A stretch of DNA of 64,000 nt, taken from positions 62,001-126,000 of the forward strand of contig NZ_JBIPKH010000007.1 in the NCBI RefSeq assembly GCF_044068625.1, read 5' to 3'. The DNA comes from Desulfurivibrio sp044068625 (GTDB lineage: Bacteria; Desulfobacterota; Desulfobulbia; Desulfobulbales; Desulfurivibrionaceae). Each line of letters begins with the position of its first letter. The stretch's first letter is position 1. Under the pieces are notes generated by a model that was not told where the DNA came from, ran no database searches, and saw nothing but the letters and a program-made list of their open reading frames with translations. This document shows positions 34,808 to 43,689 of this stretch, piece by piece. Made by a program: the position numbers and the translations under genes.

Positions 34808-35965
34808 TCAGACCTGTCCCAGAAAAACCCCTTGCAGCTCTTCACAGGTCAGGGGGCGCCGCAGCTCCCGGGCCGCTTGCCGGACTCTGGCCACCAGACC
34901 CGCCGGGGCGACTTCCTCCGGCAACCGCGAGCGATCGGCGCAAAGCCGCTCCGGCTCGACACCCTGGCAGGTCCGCCAGCGCCGCCACTGGCGGTCGATG
35001 GCCCGCCGCCCCACTTTAATTCCATACAACAAGTTCCGTTTACCACCCACCAACTCCGGGGCAAACGGCTCATAACTGGCGGGATCCACGGCCAGGGCCG
35101 CCAGGTGCAAGCCGGTCTCACAGGCAAAAATCTCACTTCCCACCACCGGGCTGTGGGGAGCAACCCCGCGACCGATCTCCCGGGCCAGGCCGGCGCAAAG
35201 CTGGGGCAGGCCGGTCAGGCGATAGGGTCTTTGCCGCCGCAGGGCCAGAAAACCCGCCACCTCTTCCAGCCGGGCCAGGCCGGCCCGCTCCCCCAGCCCC
35301 AGCAGGGAGACATCGGCCCAATCCGCCCCCGCCTCCAGGGCGGCAATGGCGTTGGCGGCGGCCATCCCGAAATCGTTGTGGGTATGGACCCCGATGGCGA
35401 TTCGGCTCCCAGCCTGGCGACGCACCCGCCCGACCAGTTCAACCAGTTCCGCCGGGGTGGCCACCCCCACCGTATCGGCCAGCCGAATCCGGTCTACCCC
35501 CTGCCGCCGAGCCAGTTCAACCAGCTCGGCAAGAAACCGGGGCTCGGCCCGGGTGGCGTCCTCCAGCCCCAGGGCCAGGCAGCTCACCCGGCCCCGAGCC
35601 CGGGCCAGGGCGGCGGCCACCAGCTCCTCGACCTGCCGCTGGTTCCGCTGCAGTTTGGTTCGCAGCAGCACCGGCGAAACCGGCATGGAGAGGGCCAGCA
35701 CCTCGGGCGCCAGGGCCAGGGCCTGATCGATATCCTCGGCCCGGCAGCGGCACCAGATGGCCAACCGGCTGGCGCCGGCCTGGCGCCGGCAGCCGGCAAC
35801 CAGGCGGGCCAACTCATCATCGCCAGCCCTGACCGGCCCCAATTCGATCTCCTCGACCCCCATGGCGACCAAAGCGGCGGCCAGCTCCACCCGGCGCTTA
35901 AGGCTCAAATCCACCCCCACCGCTTGCATCCCTTCCCGCAATGTGCTGTCAATCAAGCCTTGCAT
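34808..35965 (-). CDS. nifV: Homocitrate synthase NifV
   Basis: The product is 385 residues from ATG 35965 (GGAGAGG upstream); a longer frame beginning at 36079 lacks support. The HMG-CoA lyase-like TIM barrel begins LIDSTLREGMQAVGVDLS near residue 4, with metal-ligand HTHNDFGMAAAN near 200 and the GLGERAGLARLEE segment near 235. NifV condenses acetyl-CoA and 2-oxoglutarate to homocitrate, the organic ligand of FeMo-cofactor. The gene context with nifB and nifN separates it from leucine-pathway 2-isopropylmalate synthase. It follows nifB by 22 bp. Confidence 0.93.
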   Translation of the reverse strand: MQGLIDSTLREGMQAVGVDLSLKRRVELAAALVAMGVEEIELGPVRAGDDELARLVAGCRRQAGASRLAIWCRCRAEDIDQALALAPEVLALSMPVSPVLLRTKLQRNQRQVEELVAAALARARGRVSCLALGLEDATRAEPRFLAELVELARRQGVDRIRLADTVGVATPAELVELVGRVRRQAGSRIAIGVHTHNDFGMAAANAIAALEAGADWADVSLLGLGERAGLARLEEVAGFLALRRQRPYRLTGLPQLCAGLAREIGRGVAPHSPVVGSEIFACETGLHLAALAVDPASYEPFAPELVGGKRNLLYGIKVGRRAIDRQWRRWRTCQGVEPERLCADRSRLPEEVAPAGLVARVRQAARELRRPLTCEELQGVFLGQV

Positions 35966-35987
35966 CTTCACACCTCTCCACTCAAGA

Positions 35988-37262
35988 TCAACCGCAACCA
36001 GCCCCCGAGCCCTGACAGCCTCCGGCGGAACAGGACTTGACCTTGCGGGTTTTATAGAGGGCCGGGTTGCCCCCTTCATAGATCGCCTTCAATCCTTCAT
36101 TGATAAAGCCGTTCATCTCCACGGTGCGCAAACCCGCTTCCCGGAGAATCTCCCGGGGGGTCTCCCCCGCCCCGCTGACCAGCACCGCCCGGCAATCGTT
36201 CAAGATCCGAGCCAGCGAGATCCAGCGGCGGACTCCCCCGCCCCGGGGCGGGGCCGGTCGTTGCTCCAGCAAGCGGTACTGCCCATCCTGCCGCGCGAAA
36301 ATCTGAAAATGTTCCGCCTCGCCCAGGTGCTGATTGACCAGAATCCCCTCCATGCTGGCCACCGCCACATAGGGGCGGTCGGCGGGGGCCGGCGGCGGCA
36401 GGGTGGCGCAGGCCGACAGACAGCCGCGAAACTGTTCGGTGCGGTCCTGATCGAGCAGGCCCACCGCGTCGGCCCGGCAACGGGTGCAGTGCCGCATCTG
36501 GGGCAGAAACTCCTCGGCCTTGCTCCGCATGGCGGCAATTTCCTGCTTGCTCGGTTCGCTGATCCCGGCAAAGGGGGTGCCGGCATTGGGAAACAGGGCC
36601 ATGCAGTTGAAGAGGTCGGCCCCCAGATCCCGCATCGCCTCCGCCACGGTGGTAATATGGTGGTCGTTGATCCCGGGAACCATGATGCAGTTGATCTTGA
36701 CCGTGATTCCGGCCAGCTTCAGTTTACTGATTGCCGCCAGTTGCCGGCTCAGCAACAGTTCAGCGGCCTGCCGGCCTCGGTAGAGGACCTTACCGTCCCG
36801 CACCCAGCTGTATATTTGGGCCCCGATCTCCGGATCCACCGCGTTGACGGTGATGGTCACGTGGGAAACGTTGAGGGCGGCCAGTTCGGCGATATGGGGC
36901 CCGATATTCATCCCGTTGCTGGCCAGACAGAGCAGCATTTGCGGATATTTTTCGCTGATCAGGCGCAGGGTCTCCATGGTTTCATCGGCGTTGGCAAAGG
37001 GATCGCCGGGTCCGGCGATCCCCACCACTTTTATCCGGGGCTCCTGCTCCAGGACCCGGTCCAGATAGACCAGGGCCTGTTCGGGAGAAAGCACCGTGGA
37101 GGTCACCCCGGGGCGGGACTCATTGACGCAATCGTATTTACGGTTGCAGTAGTTACACTTGATGTTGCAGTTGGGGGCCACCGGCAGGTGGACCCGCCCG
37201 AACTGGCCTTTCACCGCCGGGTTGAAACAGGGATGCTGGGATCGGTCCGCCGTCATCTTCAT
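35988..37262 (-). CDS. nifB: Nitrogenase cofactor biosynthesis radical SAM protein NifB with NifX domain
   Basis: The product is 424 residues from ATG 37262, with GAGGAG upstream. The radical SAM motif CNIKCNYC lies near residues 32-39, and GIAGPGDPFAN near 100 is the SAM-binding region. The C-terminal 110 residues are a NifX/NafY-like FeMo-cofactor-binding domain starting VAVASMEG. The protein ends with the Cys/Gly-rich tail CSAGGCQGSGAGCG. NifB builds the carbide-containing NifB-co precursor. It is 29 bp after nifN and is probably transcribed from the nifN promoter. Confidence 0.96.
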   Translation of the reverse strand: MKMTADRSQHPCFNPAVKGQFGRVHLPVAPNCNIKCNYCNRKYDCVNESRPGVTSTVLSPEQALVYLDRVLEQEPRIKVVGIAGPGDPFANADETMETLRLISEKYPQMLLCLASNGMNIGPHIAELAALNVSHVTITVNAVDPEIGAQIYSWVRDGKVLYRGRQAAELLLSRQLAAISKLKLAGITVKINCIMVPGINDHHITTVAEAMRDLGADLFNCMALFPNAGTPFAGISEPSKQEIAAMRSKAEEFLPQMRHCTRCRADAVGLLDQDRTEQFRGCLSACATLPPPAPADRPYVAVASMEGILVNQHLGEAEHFQIFARQDGQYRLLEQRPAPPRGGGVRRWISLARILNDCRAVLVSGAGETPREILREAGLRTVEMNGFINEGLKAIYEGGNPALYKTRKVKSCSAGGCQGSGAGCG

Positions 37263-37291
37263 CTTTAACTCCTCTCTATAGTCATTAATAT

Positions 37292-38683
37292 TTACATATA
37301 GCTGTAGCCGATGGGGGAATCGTCCTGCTTGCGGGCGATCAGGGCATTGACCAACCGGTCGAAAAGCTGCTGGCCCCCCTGGTAGCCCAGGTGGAGAAGG
37401 CGCTGGCCGCCCAGGCGGTCGTGGATGGGGAACCCCACCCGAATCAGGGGAACCCCCAATTCCCGGGCCAGGTGATAACCCTTGCTGTGGCCGATCAGCA
37501 GATCGGGCTTGAGCTCCCGGGCCCGGGCGGCGATATCGAAAAAATCGCAATCTTCATAAACCTCCGGCGGCTCGCTCCCCGCCGGCAGCAGCTCGGAGAG
37601 CACCTCATCAAGGGCTGCCGCCAGCCGGCCGCTTTTACCGCCCGAGGCGCAAAGTACCGGTCGGACCCCGATCTCGGCCAGCAGCGAGCTAAGGCCCACC
37701 ACCAGATCCTCCTCGCCGTAAACCACCGCCCTTTGGCCCGAGAGATACTTGTGGCCATCCACCATGGCGTCCAGCAGCCGGCCCCGGGCGGCGGCCTGCT
37801 CCGGCGCCATCTCTCCGCTCGCGGCCAGCTCGGCCAGCAGACTGAGAAATCGGTCGGTTTCCCGCAAGCCCACGGGCAGCCCCAGCCGCCGGCGGGGCAC
37901 CCCGTGCCGCTCCTCCAGCCAACCGGCGGCGGAGAGCCGATCGGGCAGGGTCCGGCCGAATTCGATACTGAGGGGGGCTGAGCCCATGCGGGCAATGGCG
38001 GCGATGGCGGTGCCGCCCGCCGGAATCAGGGGGTAGTCGTCCAGGGCCGGCCCGTCCAGGGTCTCGGAAAAATCGGGCAGGATGGTGGCCGGCAGGCTGA
38101 ATTGGGCCAGGATCTCCTTGAGCAGCCGCAGATCGGCCGGCGAGACCAGGCCCGGCAGCAGATTCAGCGGAGCTTTTTCATCACCCCCCCCCGGAGATTC
38201 CGGGGCGGCAAGCTGCTCCACCAGGGCTAAAACCGCCCCGTGGAAACCCTCCATGTGGCTGCCGGCGTAACTGGGGGTGGAGACCCGCACCAGCAGCGGG
38301 GAGGAGTCATCTGGGGCCATGAACTCCCGGCGATATTCGCTCAGCAGCAGGTTGAGATCATCGCCGATGGTCTCGGTCAGACAAGTGGTGGCGATCCCGA
38401 TCAGGGCTGGGCAATACTTGGCGGTGACGTTCTTCAGACCCTGCTTAAGATTGGCGCCACCGCCGTAAATCGCGTTCTTCTCCCCCAGAGAGGAGGAGGC
38501 GATATCGATGGGTTCATTGAAATGGCTGATGATATAACGCCGCATGTAGGTGGCGCAGCCCTGGGAACCATGCAGGTAGGGTACCGCCCCCGCCACCCCG
38601 CGAAAGGCCAAAACCGCCCCCAGGGGCCGGCACAACTTGCAGGCGTTGGTGGTGGAAACAAAATCCGGTGTTTTCTTGCCCAT
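37292..38683 (-). CDS. nifN: Nitrogenase cofactor scaffold protein NifN
   Basis: The product is 463 residues from ATG 38683, with GGGAG upstream. It is a nitrogenase component-1-type protein of the NifN group: NACKLCRPLGAVLAFRGV near residue 13, LHGSQGCATYMRRY near 38, and ISHFNEPIDIASSS near 53. With NifE it forms the scaffold on which NifB-co is matured. The form with NACKLC and ASSS belongs to the NifN variant found in Desulfobacterota. A sigma-54 promoter stands about 50 bp upstream. Confidence 0.92.
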   Translation of the reverse strand: MGKKTPDFVSTTNACKLCRPLGAVLAFRGVAGAVPYLHGSQGCATYMRRYIISHFNEPIDIASSSLGEKNAIYGGGANLKQGLKNVTAKYCPALIGIATTCLTETIGDDLNLLLSEYRREFMAPDDSSPLLVRVSTPSYAGSHMEGFHGAVLALVEQLAAPESPGGGDEKAPLNLLPGLVSPADLRLLKEILAQFSLPATILPDFSETLDGPALDDYPLIPAGGTAIAAIARMGSAPLSIEFGRTLPDRLSAAGWLEERHGVPRRRLGLPVGLRETDRFLSLLAELAASGEMAPEQAAARGRLLDAMVDGHKYLSGQRAVVYGEEDLVVGLSSLLAEIGVRPVLCASGGKSGRLAAALDEVLSELLPAGSEPPEVYEDCDFFDIAARARELKPDLLIGHSKGYHLARELGVPLIRVGFPIHDRLGGQRLLHLGYQGGQQLFDRLVNALIARKQDDSPIGYSYM

Positions 38684-38732
38684 GACATTCTCCCGTACTT
38701 GACCGTGATTGATCAACTTGCAACGGGACAAG

Positions 38733-38748
38733 AGCAATGGGCATGCCA
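38733..38748 (-). promoter_or_regulatory. Sigma-54 promoter for nifN-nifB-nifV
   Basis: Read on the minus strand, TGGCATG, four bases, TTGCT (38748 down to 38733) fits the RpoN consensus with T for C at one position. Transcription would start near 38721, about 38 bp before the nifN start codon. I looked upstream for the NifA site TGT-N10-ACA and did not find one within about 220 bp, so the activator site may be further away or degenerate. Confidence 0.8.
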
Positions 38749-38949
38749 AGGCGGGGCGGAGCCGAAAAAAGCAACGGGTAACAGCGAAGGAAGGCCAACA
38801 ATAAAGCTCGACAAAAGAGGTGGTTAAAAAGAAATAAAAAGAGAACCGCTACCGACGATCCGCCCGGAGCCGGCTTCTAAACGGCAGCGGAGATGGGGTC
38901 GCCATGGGTCTGGCTTACGACAAAATGGAAGCACTACCGACATTCAGGT

Positions 38950-38967
38950 GGCCCGCCCATCCGGGCC
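38950..38967 (-). terminator. Weak hairpin after the spermidine-synthase-like gene
   Basis: GGCCCG-CCCAT-CGGGCC-type inverted repeat (38950-38955 with 38962-38967) lies a few bases beyond the stop of the methyltransferase-fold gene on the minus strand. No U tract follows, so termination is uncertain. Together with the nifN sigma-54 site it fills the 288-bp gap 38684-38971. I see no gene in that gap. Confidence 0.3.
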
Positions 38968-38971
38968 GGAA

Positions 38972-39685
38972 TCAGGCTTTTCGCGGTTCGCTGCCGCCGG
39001 GCGGCAAGAGGTTACCGTTTTGTGAGGCCACCCAGACAAAGCGGGAGCGCGCTTTGCCGCCCTTGTGGGCCGGCACCCGGTAGCGCCGGACCTGGAAGCC
39101 GCAACTCAGCAGAAGTCGCTCGAAATCCTTGCTCGGAGCGGCTGACCAGATCGCCAGGCAGCCATCTTGGCGCAAGGCCCGGCGGCAGGCCCGCATCCCC
39201 TCATAACCGTAAAGCCGGCTGTTGCCGGTCCAGGTCATGGGGTCGGGGCCGTTGTCGATATCGAGCAGGATGGCGTCGAATTTGGCCTTGGTGCCGGCGA
39301 TCAACTTGCTGACATCGCCGGTTTTCAGCTCCACCCGCGGATCCGCCAAGGGGTGATCGTTAAGCACGCCGAGGAATAGGCGGTTCCATTCGACCACCGT
39401 GGTCATCAGTTCGCCCACCACTACCGCAGCCCGGGAGGGGAGCAGGTCGAGGGCCTGGCGCAGGGTATAGCCCATGCCCAGGCCGCCGATCAGGACGGCG
39501 GGGGCCGGGCGGCCGCTCAGGTGGGCGCAGCCCAGGCGGGCCAGCTCCAGTTCCGACTCATGGTGGCGGCTGTTCATCAGGTCCTGGCCGTTGACCTCGA
39601 TGAAAAAATCGCGGTCGTGCTGGTAAAGCGCCAGTTCGCCGCCGTCCGGGGTGCGGGTGGCAGCCAGTTTCAGTCTGGGTTTCAT
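38972..39685 (-). CDS. Spermidine synthase-like SAM-binding protein
   Basis: The 237-residue protein has a Rossmann methyltransferase fold of the spermidine synthase family. It has VLIGGLGMGYTLRQALDL near residue 63 (SAM-type glycine loop), acidic VVVGELMTTVVEWN near 88, and DAILLDIDNGPD near 138. The polyamine-binding N-terminal beta domain is short. The substrate is unknown and it may not make spermidine. It lies between nifE and nifN on the same strand, 27 bp after a lysine-rich peptide gene, an unusual insertion in the nif set. Confidence 0.82.
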   Translation of the reverse strand: MKPRLKLAATRTPDGGELALYQHDRDFFIEVNGQDLMNSRHHESELELARLGCAHLSGRPAPAVLIGGLGMGYTLRQALDLLPSRAAVVVGELMTTVVEWNRLFLGVLNDHPLADPRVELKTGDVSKLIAGTKAKFDAILLDIDNGPDPMTWTGNSRLYGYEGMRACRRALRQDGCLAIWSAAPSKDFERLLLSCGFQVRRYRVPAHKGGKARSRFVWVASQNGNLLPPGGSEPRKA

Positions 39686-39712
39686 GGGGAGACCCCGGAA
39701 TCCGGACGGCGC

Positions 39713-39832
39713 CTACAGATCTTTGGCCGAGCTTTTGGCGTCTTTTTTGGATTTTTTGGCGGCCTTCTTTTCCTTGGGGCTCATGGCCGGTTTCTTCTTC
39801 TCGGCCTTGACGTTTTTGTGTTCCTTGCTCAT
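39713..39832 (-). CDS. Small lysine-rich protein
   Basis: A 39-residue product, starting with ATG 39832 and preceded by GAGGGACG. It contains 15 lysines, mostly as Lys-Lys or Lys-Ala repeats (for example KKPAMSPKEKKAAKKSKK), and two internal methionine-containing segments. Such peptides can bind nucleic acid or be disordered. Its placement upstream of the SAM-fold gene suggests a shared transcript. I do not recognise it as a known family. Confidence 0.5.
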   Translation of the reverse strand: MSKEHKNVKAEKKKPAMSPKEKKAAKKSKKDAKSSAKDL

Positions 39833-39963
39833 GGTCGTCGTCCCTCGATGGTGGTTGGTTGATCCGGAGATGCCTGTTGGAATCATTTAATACCGATCCA
39901 CGACCGGTAGTCAAGGAGGACGATGCAGAAGACCGGCGCCAGGCGGCACAGGCGGAGCAAGGC

Positions 39964-41310
39964 CTAGGCCACCCGGCGGGGCAGCAGGCGCCAGATTGGG
40001 CTGGTTACCGAGGCGTGGACCTCGCGGGCGAAATTGAGCATCCCGGTAAAGCCGGCCAGGATCTCCTTGCGTTCGTGGTTGTGGTCGCAGAAGGCCACCC
40101 CCAGCTTGTAGGCAATGGGCCTTTCCTTGACCCCGCCGACGAAGATGTCCACCTCCTTCTCCTTGAGGAAGCTGGCCAGCTCCAAGGGGTTGGAGTCGTC
40201 GACGATGATGGTGCCGGGATCGGTGATTTCGGCCAGCTCCCGGTAATCTTCGGCGGTGCCGGTCTGGGAGCCCACCATCACCACCTCCATGCCGACGGTG
40301 CGGAAGGCTTTGACCAACGAAAAGGCCTTGAAGGCCCCGCCCACGTAAATGGCCGCCTTTTTGCCGGACAAGGCCTTACGGTACTGCTCCAATTCCGGCA
40401 ACAGCACCGACAGCTCCTCCCGCACCAACTCCCGGGTCCGGGCCATGATCGCCGGCTCCCGCTTAAAAAAATCGGCCACCGCGTACAGGGCCGCCGCCAT
40501 ATCCTCGACCCCGAAGTAGGAAACCCGGATGGCGGGAATGCCGTAATCGGCCTCCATCATCTTGGCCAGCTCCATGGTGGCCCCGGAACACTGGACCACG
40601 TTGAGGGCCGCCCCATGGGCCCTTTGGATGTCGGCGATCCGGCCATCGCCGGTGATGTTGGCCACCACCTCCACCCCCATTTTGGCAAAATAGTCGCGGA
40701 TCAACCACAACTCGCCGGCCAGGTTGAAATCGCCGAGGATGTTGATGCTATAAGGAGAGATCCCTTTGGTGTCCCCGGTGCCCACCAGCCGGCGCATGGC
40801 GTTGCAGGCCGCCTGGTAACCGGCCCGCTTGTTGCCCTTGAACCCCTCCGACTGCACCGGCAGCACCGGAATCCCCTTCTCGGCGGCCACCTTACGGCAG
40901 ACCGCCTCCAGATCATCGCCGATGATCCCGACAATGCAGGTGGAGTAAACAAAGGCCGCCGCCGGGGCGTGGCGGTCGATCAACTCCACCAGGGCTCGGT
41001 ACAGTTTTTCCTCGCCGCCGAAGATCACGTCCCGCTCCTGCATGTCGGTGGAAAAACTGAGCCGGTGCAGCTCCGGCCCCGAAGAGAGGGCCCCGCGGAT
41101 ATCCCAGGTATAGACGGCGCAGCCGATGGGGCCATGCACCAGATGCAGGGCATCGGCAATGGGATAGAGCACCACCCGGGAGCCGCAGAACACGCAGGCC
41201 CGCTGACTAACCGCCCCGGCCAAACTATCCTTGTCGCACTCCAAATCGAAAGGTTCGCTGCCCTTGCGCCCCACCTGGCCCTGCCGCTCCAGCAATACCG
41301 CCGCTTCCAT
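39964..41310 (-). CDS. nifE: Nitrogenase cofactor scaffold protein NifE
   Basis: The product is 448 residues from ATG 41310, preceded by GGGGG. NifE markers are RACVFCGSRVVLYPIADALHLVHGPIGCA near 37, IFGGEEKLYRA near 98 and VYSTCIVGIIGDDL near 120. The ligand Cys residues in VFCGSR and GPIGCA and in STCIVG are retained. NifE with NifN forms the scaffold of the FeMo-cofactor. It has its own sigma-54 promoter and lies apart from nifN by two unrelated genes. Confidence 0.94.
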   Translation of the reverse strand: MEAAVLLERQGQVGRKGSEPFDLECDKDSLAGAVSQRACVFCGSRVVLYPIADALHLVHGPIGCAVYTWDIRGALSSGPELHRLSFSTDMQERDVIFGGEEKLYRALVELIDRHAPAAAFVYSTCIVGIIGDDLEAVCRKVAAEKGIPVLPVQSEGFKGNKRAGYQAACNAMRRLVGTGDTKGISPYSINILGDFNLAGELWLIRDYFAKMGVEVVANITGDGRIADIQRAHGAALNVVQCSGATMELAKMMEADYGIPAIRVSYFGVEDMAAALYAVADFFKREPAIMARTRELVREELSVLLPELEQYRKALSGKKAAIYVGGAFKAFSLVKAFRTVGMEVVMVGSQTGTAEDYRELAEITDPGTIIVDDSNPLELASFLKEKEVDIFVGGVKERPIAYKLGVAFCDHNHERKEILAGFTGMLNFAREVHASVTSPIWRLLPRRVA

Positions 41311-41371
41311 GGTTACCCCCTTTGCCGTGTCTACATCAAGGTTGCGCTTCTCTGCCTGATTCCAAGTACAG

Positions 41372-41387
41372 AGCAAGGTTTATGCCA
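41372..41387 (-). promoter_or_regulatory. Sigma-54 promoter for nifE
   Basis: On the minus strand TGGCATA, four bases, TTGCT (41387 down to 41372) matches the RpoN consensus in the invariant GG and GC. The start of transcription would be near 41360, about 50 bp upstream of the nifE start codon. No TGT-N10-ACA NifA site is seen between here and the DUF389 gene. A run of ten G bases (41461-41470) lies in the same gap. Confidence 0.78.
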
Positions 41388-41524
41388 GGGGGCGGCTTTG
41401 ACGGCAAGGCGGGCTCCTGGGCGGATTGCGGGCCGTAACCCGCCCAAGCGGCAAATGAACGGGGGGGGGGCAGAGGCGACCAAATCGTAGCCCAACCAAC
41501 CTTTTGGTAGGCTCTGGCCGAAGA

Positions 41525-43402
41525 TCAGCGCTTAATCACCATGGTGGCTTCCAGGAGGGCGGGGCGACCGAGCCGCTCTTCAATGGCGGCCTTAATCGCG
41601 TCAAGGCCCTGTTCGTCGATGGGGCCGGCGGAAACCAGGCGCACCGAGAGCTTAAGGGGCTCGCGGCTGCCGACGCTCACCCCCTGCACCGCCACCTCCG
41701 CCACCTCCAGGCCCTCGACGGCCAGCAGGATCTTATGCTCTTCGGTCATCCGCATAAAGCCAATCCCCAAGGGAATGCCCACCAGCAGCATCACGACCAT
41801 GGTGATCAGCAGGCCCCGACGGGCCAAGTGAAAAGGCGCGTAACCCATCAGCAGAAAGGTGAGGCTGGCGGCCAGCACAATCCCCACCAGGTTGGTAAAA
41901 AAGAGCAGGTGCGCCCCCCAGACCACTTCCCAGTCGCCCCAGCCGAGACCGATACCGGTCACCGCCAGCGGCGGCACCAGGGCCACGGCAATGGCCACCC
42001 CGGCCAGGCTGCGGGCCACCTCCTCGCGGGCGTGGGCATAAGCCCCGGCAATGCCGGCCACCACCGCCACCCCCAGATCGAGCAACGTGGGGCTGAGCCG
42101 GGCGCTGATTTCGGGAGTTATCACCTTCAGCGGCATCAGCCAGCCCATGGCGGCGGAAAAAGCCAGCCCCAGCAATATGCCCAAGCCCAAAGTTTTCAGG
42201 CTACCGCCCATCAGGGCCATATCCTGGCGCACCACCGCCATGGCCAGGGAGACCAGGGGGGCCATCATCGGAGCCAGGATCATGGCCCCGATGATCACCG
42301 GGGTCGAATTGGCAAAAAGGCCGATGGCCGCCAGCAGAACCGCCAGGATCATCAAGACCAGATAGGAGGTGGTGGGACGGGCGTTTTTCTCCCGCAGGGT
42401 GACGTAGAGATCCCGAAAATCCTCGGTGGCGGCGTGGCGCAGCCAGGGCAAAGGTTTGGCGGCCAAGGCGTGGCAGGCTTCCCCCACCGGCAGGGCCTGG
42501 ACCCGAAAACTCTCCCGGCCCGCCGTTCCCTCGTCGATGCTCAGATGGCGACCAGGCAACAGCCGCAAGCCCCGGGGCACCACCTCCAGGGCGACCTCCC
42601 GGCTGGAGAGCCAGCGCCCGTCCTGGAGATAATCGATGGCCTGCGGGCTGGTTACCGTCAGGGTTTCAGCCCGGATGTGGCCGATGAAGTCGGGCAGCCT
42701 CCCACCCTCCCGGTTGGGCGCGAACAGGGCGACCAGCAGCAGCCACAACATCTCGAGCAGGCAGCGCGGGGCCAGGACCAGGGCCTGGAGCATGCCGTCA
42801 TTGATATTGGTGTCCGGCAGCACCGTCCGGGCCAGCAGGGAGTTGCGGGTATGCTCCACCACCACCATGCCCAGGGCGACGGTGCTGACGGTTTTGCCCC
42901 GCCCGGTCCGGAGGGTGTAGCGTTGGGGTTTGACCCTGCCAATGGCTCGAAGCCGCTGCCAGAAGGTGGCCAGGCGGATCCGCCAGCCTTCCAGGTGGTA
43001 GGCGGGACGCAAGTGCAGGGCCTCGCCAACGATGATGGTGTTGAAAACCGGTTGCCCGTTACAAAAAAAGAGGTCCACCCGGCGATCACGGCCCGCCGCC
43101 AGAATATCCTCCACCGCCTCAGCGAGGCGGGCGGCGATCCCGTATCCCTGGCGGGCTTGAACCATATTGGGATGGGGCAACAGGGCCAGCCGCCAGCCCA
43201 GTCTGGCCGCTTGGGGAACCAGGGTGGCCAGAGCGGCGTCATCCAGGTAGGTGATTACCGTGGTGCCCTCCTCCCAATACGGCAGGTCGCCGGGCTGAAA
43301 ATCCACCGGCTCGACCCTCATTTTTCCGAACAGGGGTAGGATTTCCCGGCCTACTTCCTGCTCAAACGCGGGATCAAACAGCAGTTTAGCCTCCAGATCC
43401 AT
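41525..43402 (-). CDS. DUF389 membrane protein with degenerate diacylglycerol-kinase-like N-terminus
   Basis: The product is 625 residues from ATG 43402; a TTG 36 bases upstream is less likely. Residues 1-300 show the outline of a YegS/diacylglycerol-kinase fold, ending with the typical VALEVVPRGLRLLPG beta segment. The catalytic GGDGT motif is missing and reads YLDDA at the matching place, so kinase activity is doubtful. From about residue 320 a DUF389 domain follows with some eight helices, including NSTPVIIGAMILAPMMAPL and ALVPPLAVTGIGLG. DUF389 function is not established. The gene is not obviously part of an operon. Confidence 0.8.
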   Translation of the reverse strand: MDLEAKLLFDPAFEQEVGREILPLFGKMRVEPVDFQPGDLPYWEEGTTVITYLDDAALATLVPQAARLGWRLALLPHPNMVQARQGYGIAARLAEAVEDILAAGRDRRVDLFFCNGQPVFNTIIVGEALHLRPAYHLEGWRIRLATFWQRLRAIGRVKPQRYTLRTGRGKTVSTVALGMVVVEHTRNSLLARTVLPDTNINDGMLQALVLAPRCLLEMLWLLLVALFAPNREGGRLPDFIGHIRAETLTVTSPQAIDYLQDGRWLSSREVALEVVPRGLRLLPGRHLSIDEGTAGRESFRVQALPVGEACHALAAKPLPWLRHAATEDFRDLYVTLREKNARPTTSYLVLMILAVLLAAIGLFANSTPVIIGAMILAPMMAPLVSLAMAVVRQDMALMGGSLKTLGLGILLGLAFSAAMGWLMPLKVITPEISARLSPTLLDLGVAVVAGIAGAYAHAREEVARSLAGVAIAVALVPPLAVTGIGLGWGDWEVVWGAHLLFFTNLVGIVLAASLTFLLMGYAPFHLARRGLLITMVVMLLVGIPLGIGFMRMTEEHKILLAVEGLEVAEVAVQGVSVGSREPLKLSVRLVSAGPIDEQGLDAIKAAIEERLGRPALLEATMVIKR

Positions 43403-43689
43403 TCCGTCACCCCCGCCTGCCGTGGTTCTTTTCGTCAATGATAGCGCCAGCCCAATAAACCCTTGGCCTTGCCACTTGTCAATGATTAGCGCGCCTTACT
43501 GTAACACCTGATAAAAACGGATAAAATCCAGAAAATGGCGGAGCCGATTTTTTTCCATTGACTTCTGCGGGCACCGGGCCTCACAATATTTTGCACCCGA
43601 CACTTCCCCGGTTTAGCAGGTTAGGAGCAGAGGACCGCCGGTAAGTGCCCAACGCGAGACCCTTGCCACCCTGGGGGGAGGAGTGCGGC

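Noticed and set aside
34808..35965. 2-isopropylmalate synthase (leuA)
   Set aside because: It is shorter than LeuA, lacks its C-terminal regulatory domain and sits in the nif cluster.
41461..41470. Run of ten G bases as a phase-variable tract
   Set aside because: It lies in the leader between nifE and the DUF389 gene, outside any frame and beyond the promoter, with no sign of variation in a single sequence.
39859..41490. Plus-strand open frame of 543 codons across nifE
   Set aside because: It is antisense to nifE, rich in Gly, His and Gln, and has no recognisable motif.
43558..43590. TTGACT with CAATAT as a promoter for the patatin gene
   Set aside because: The spacer would be 20 bp and the -10 box is poor.
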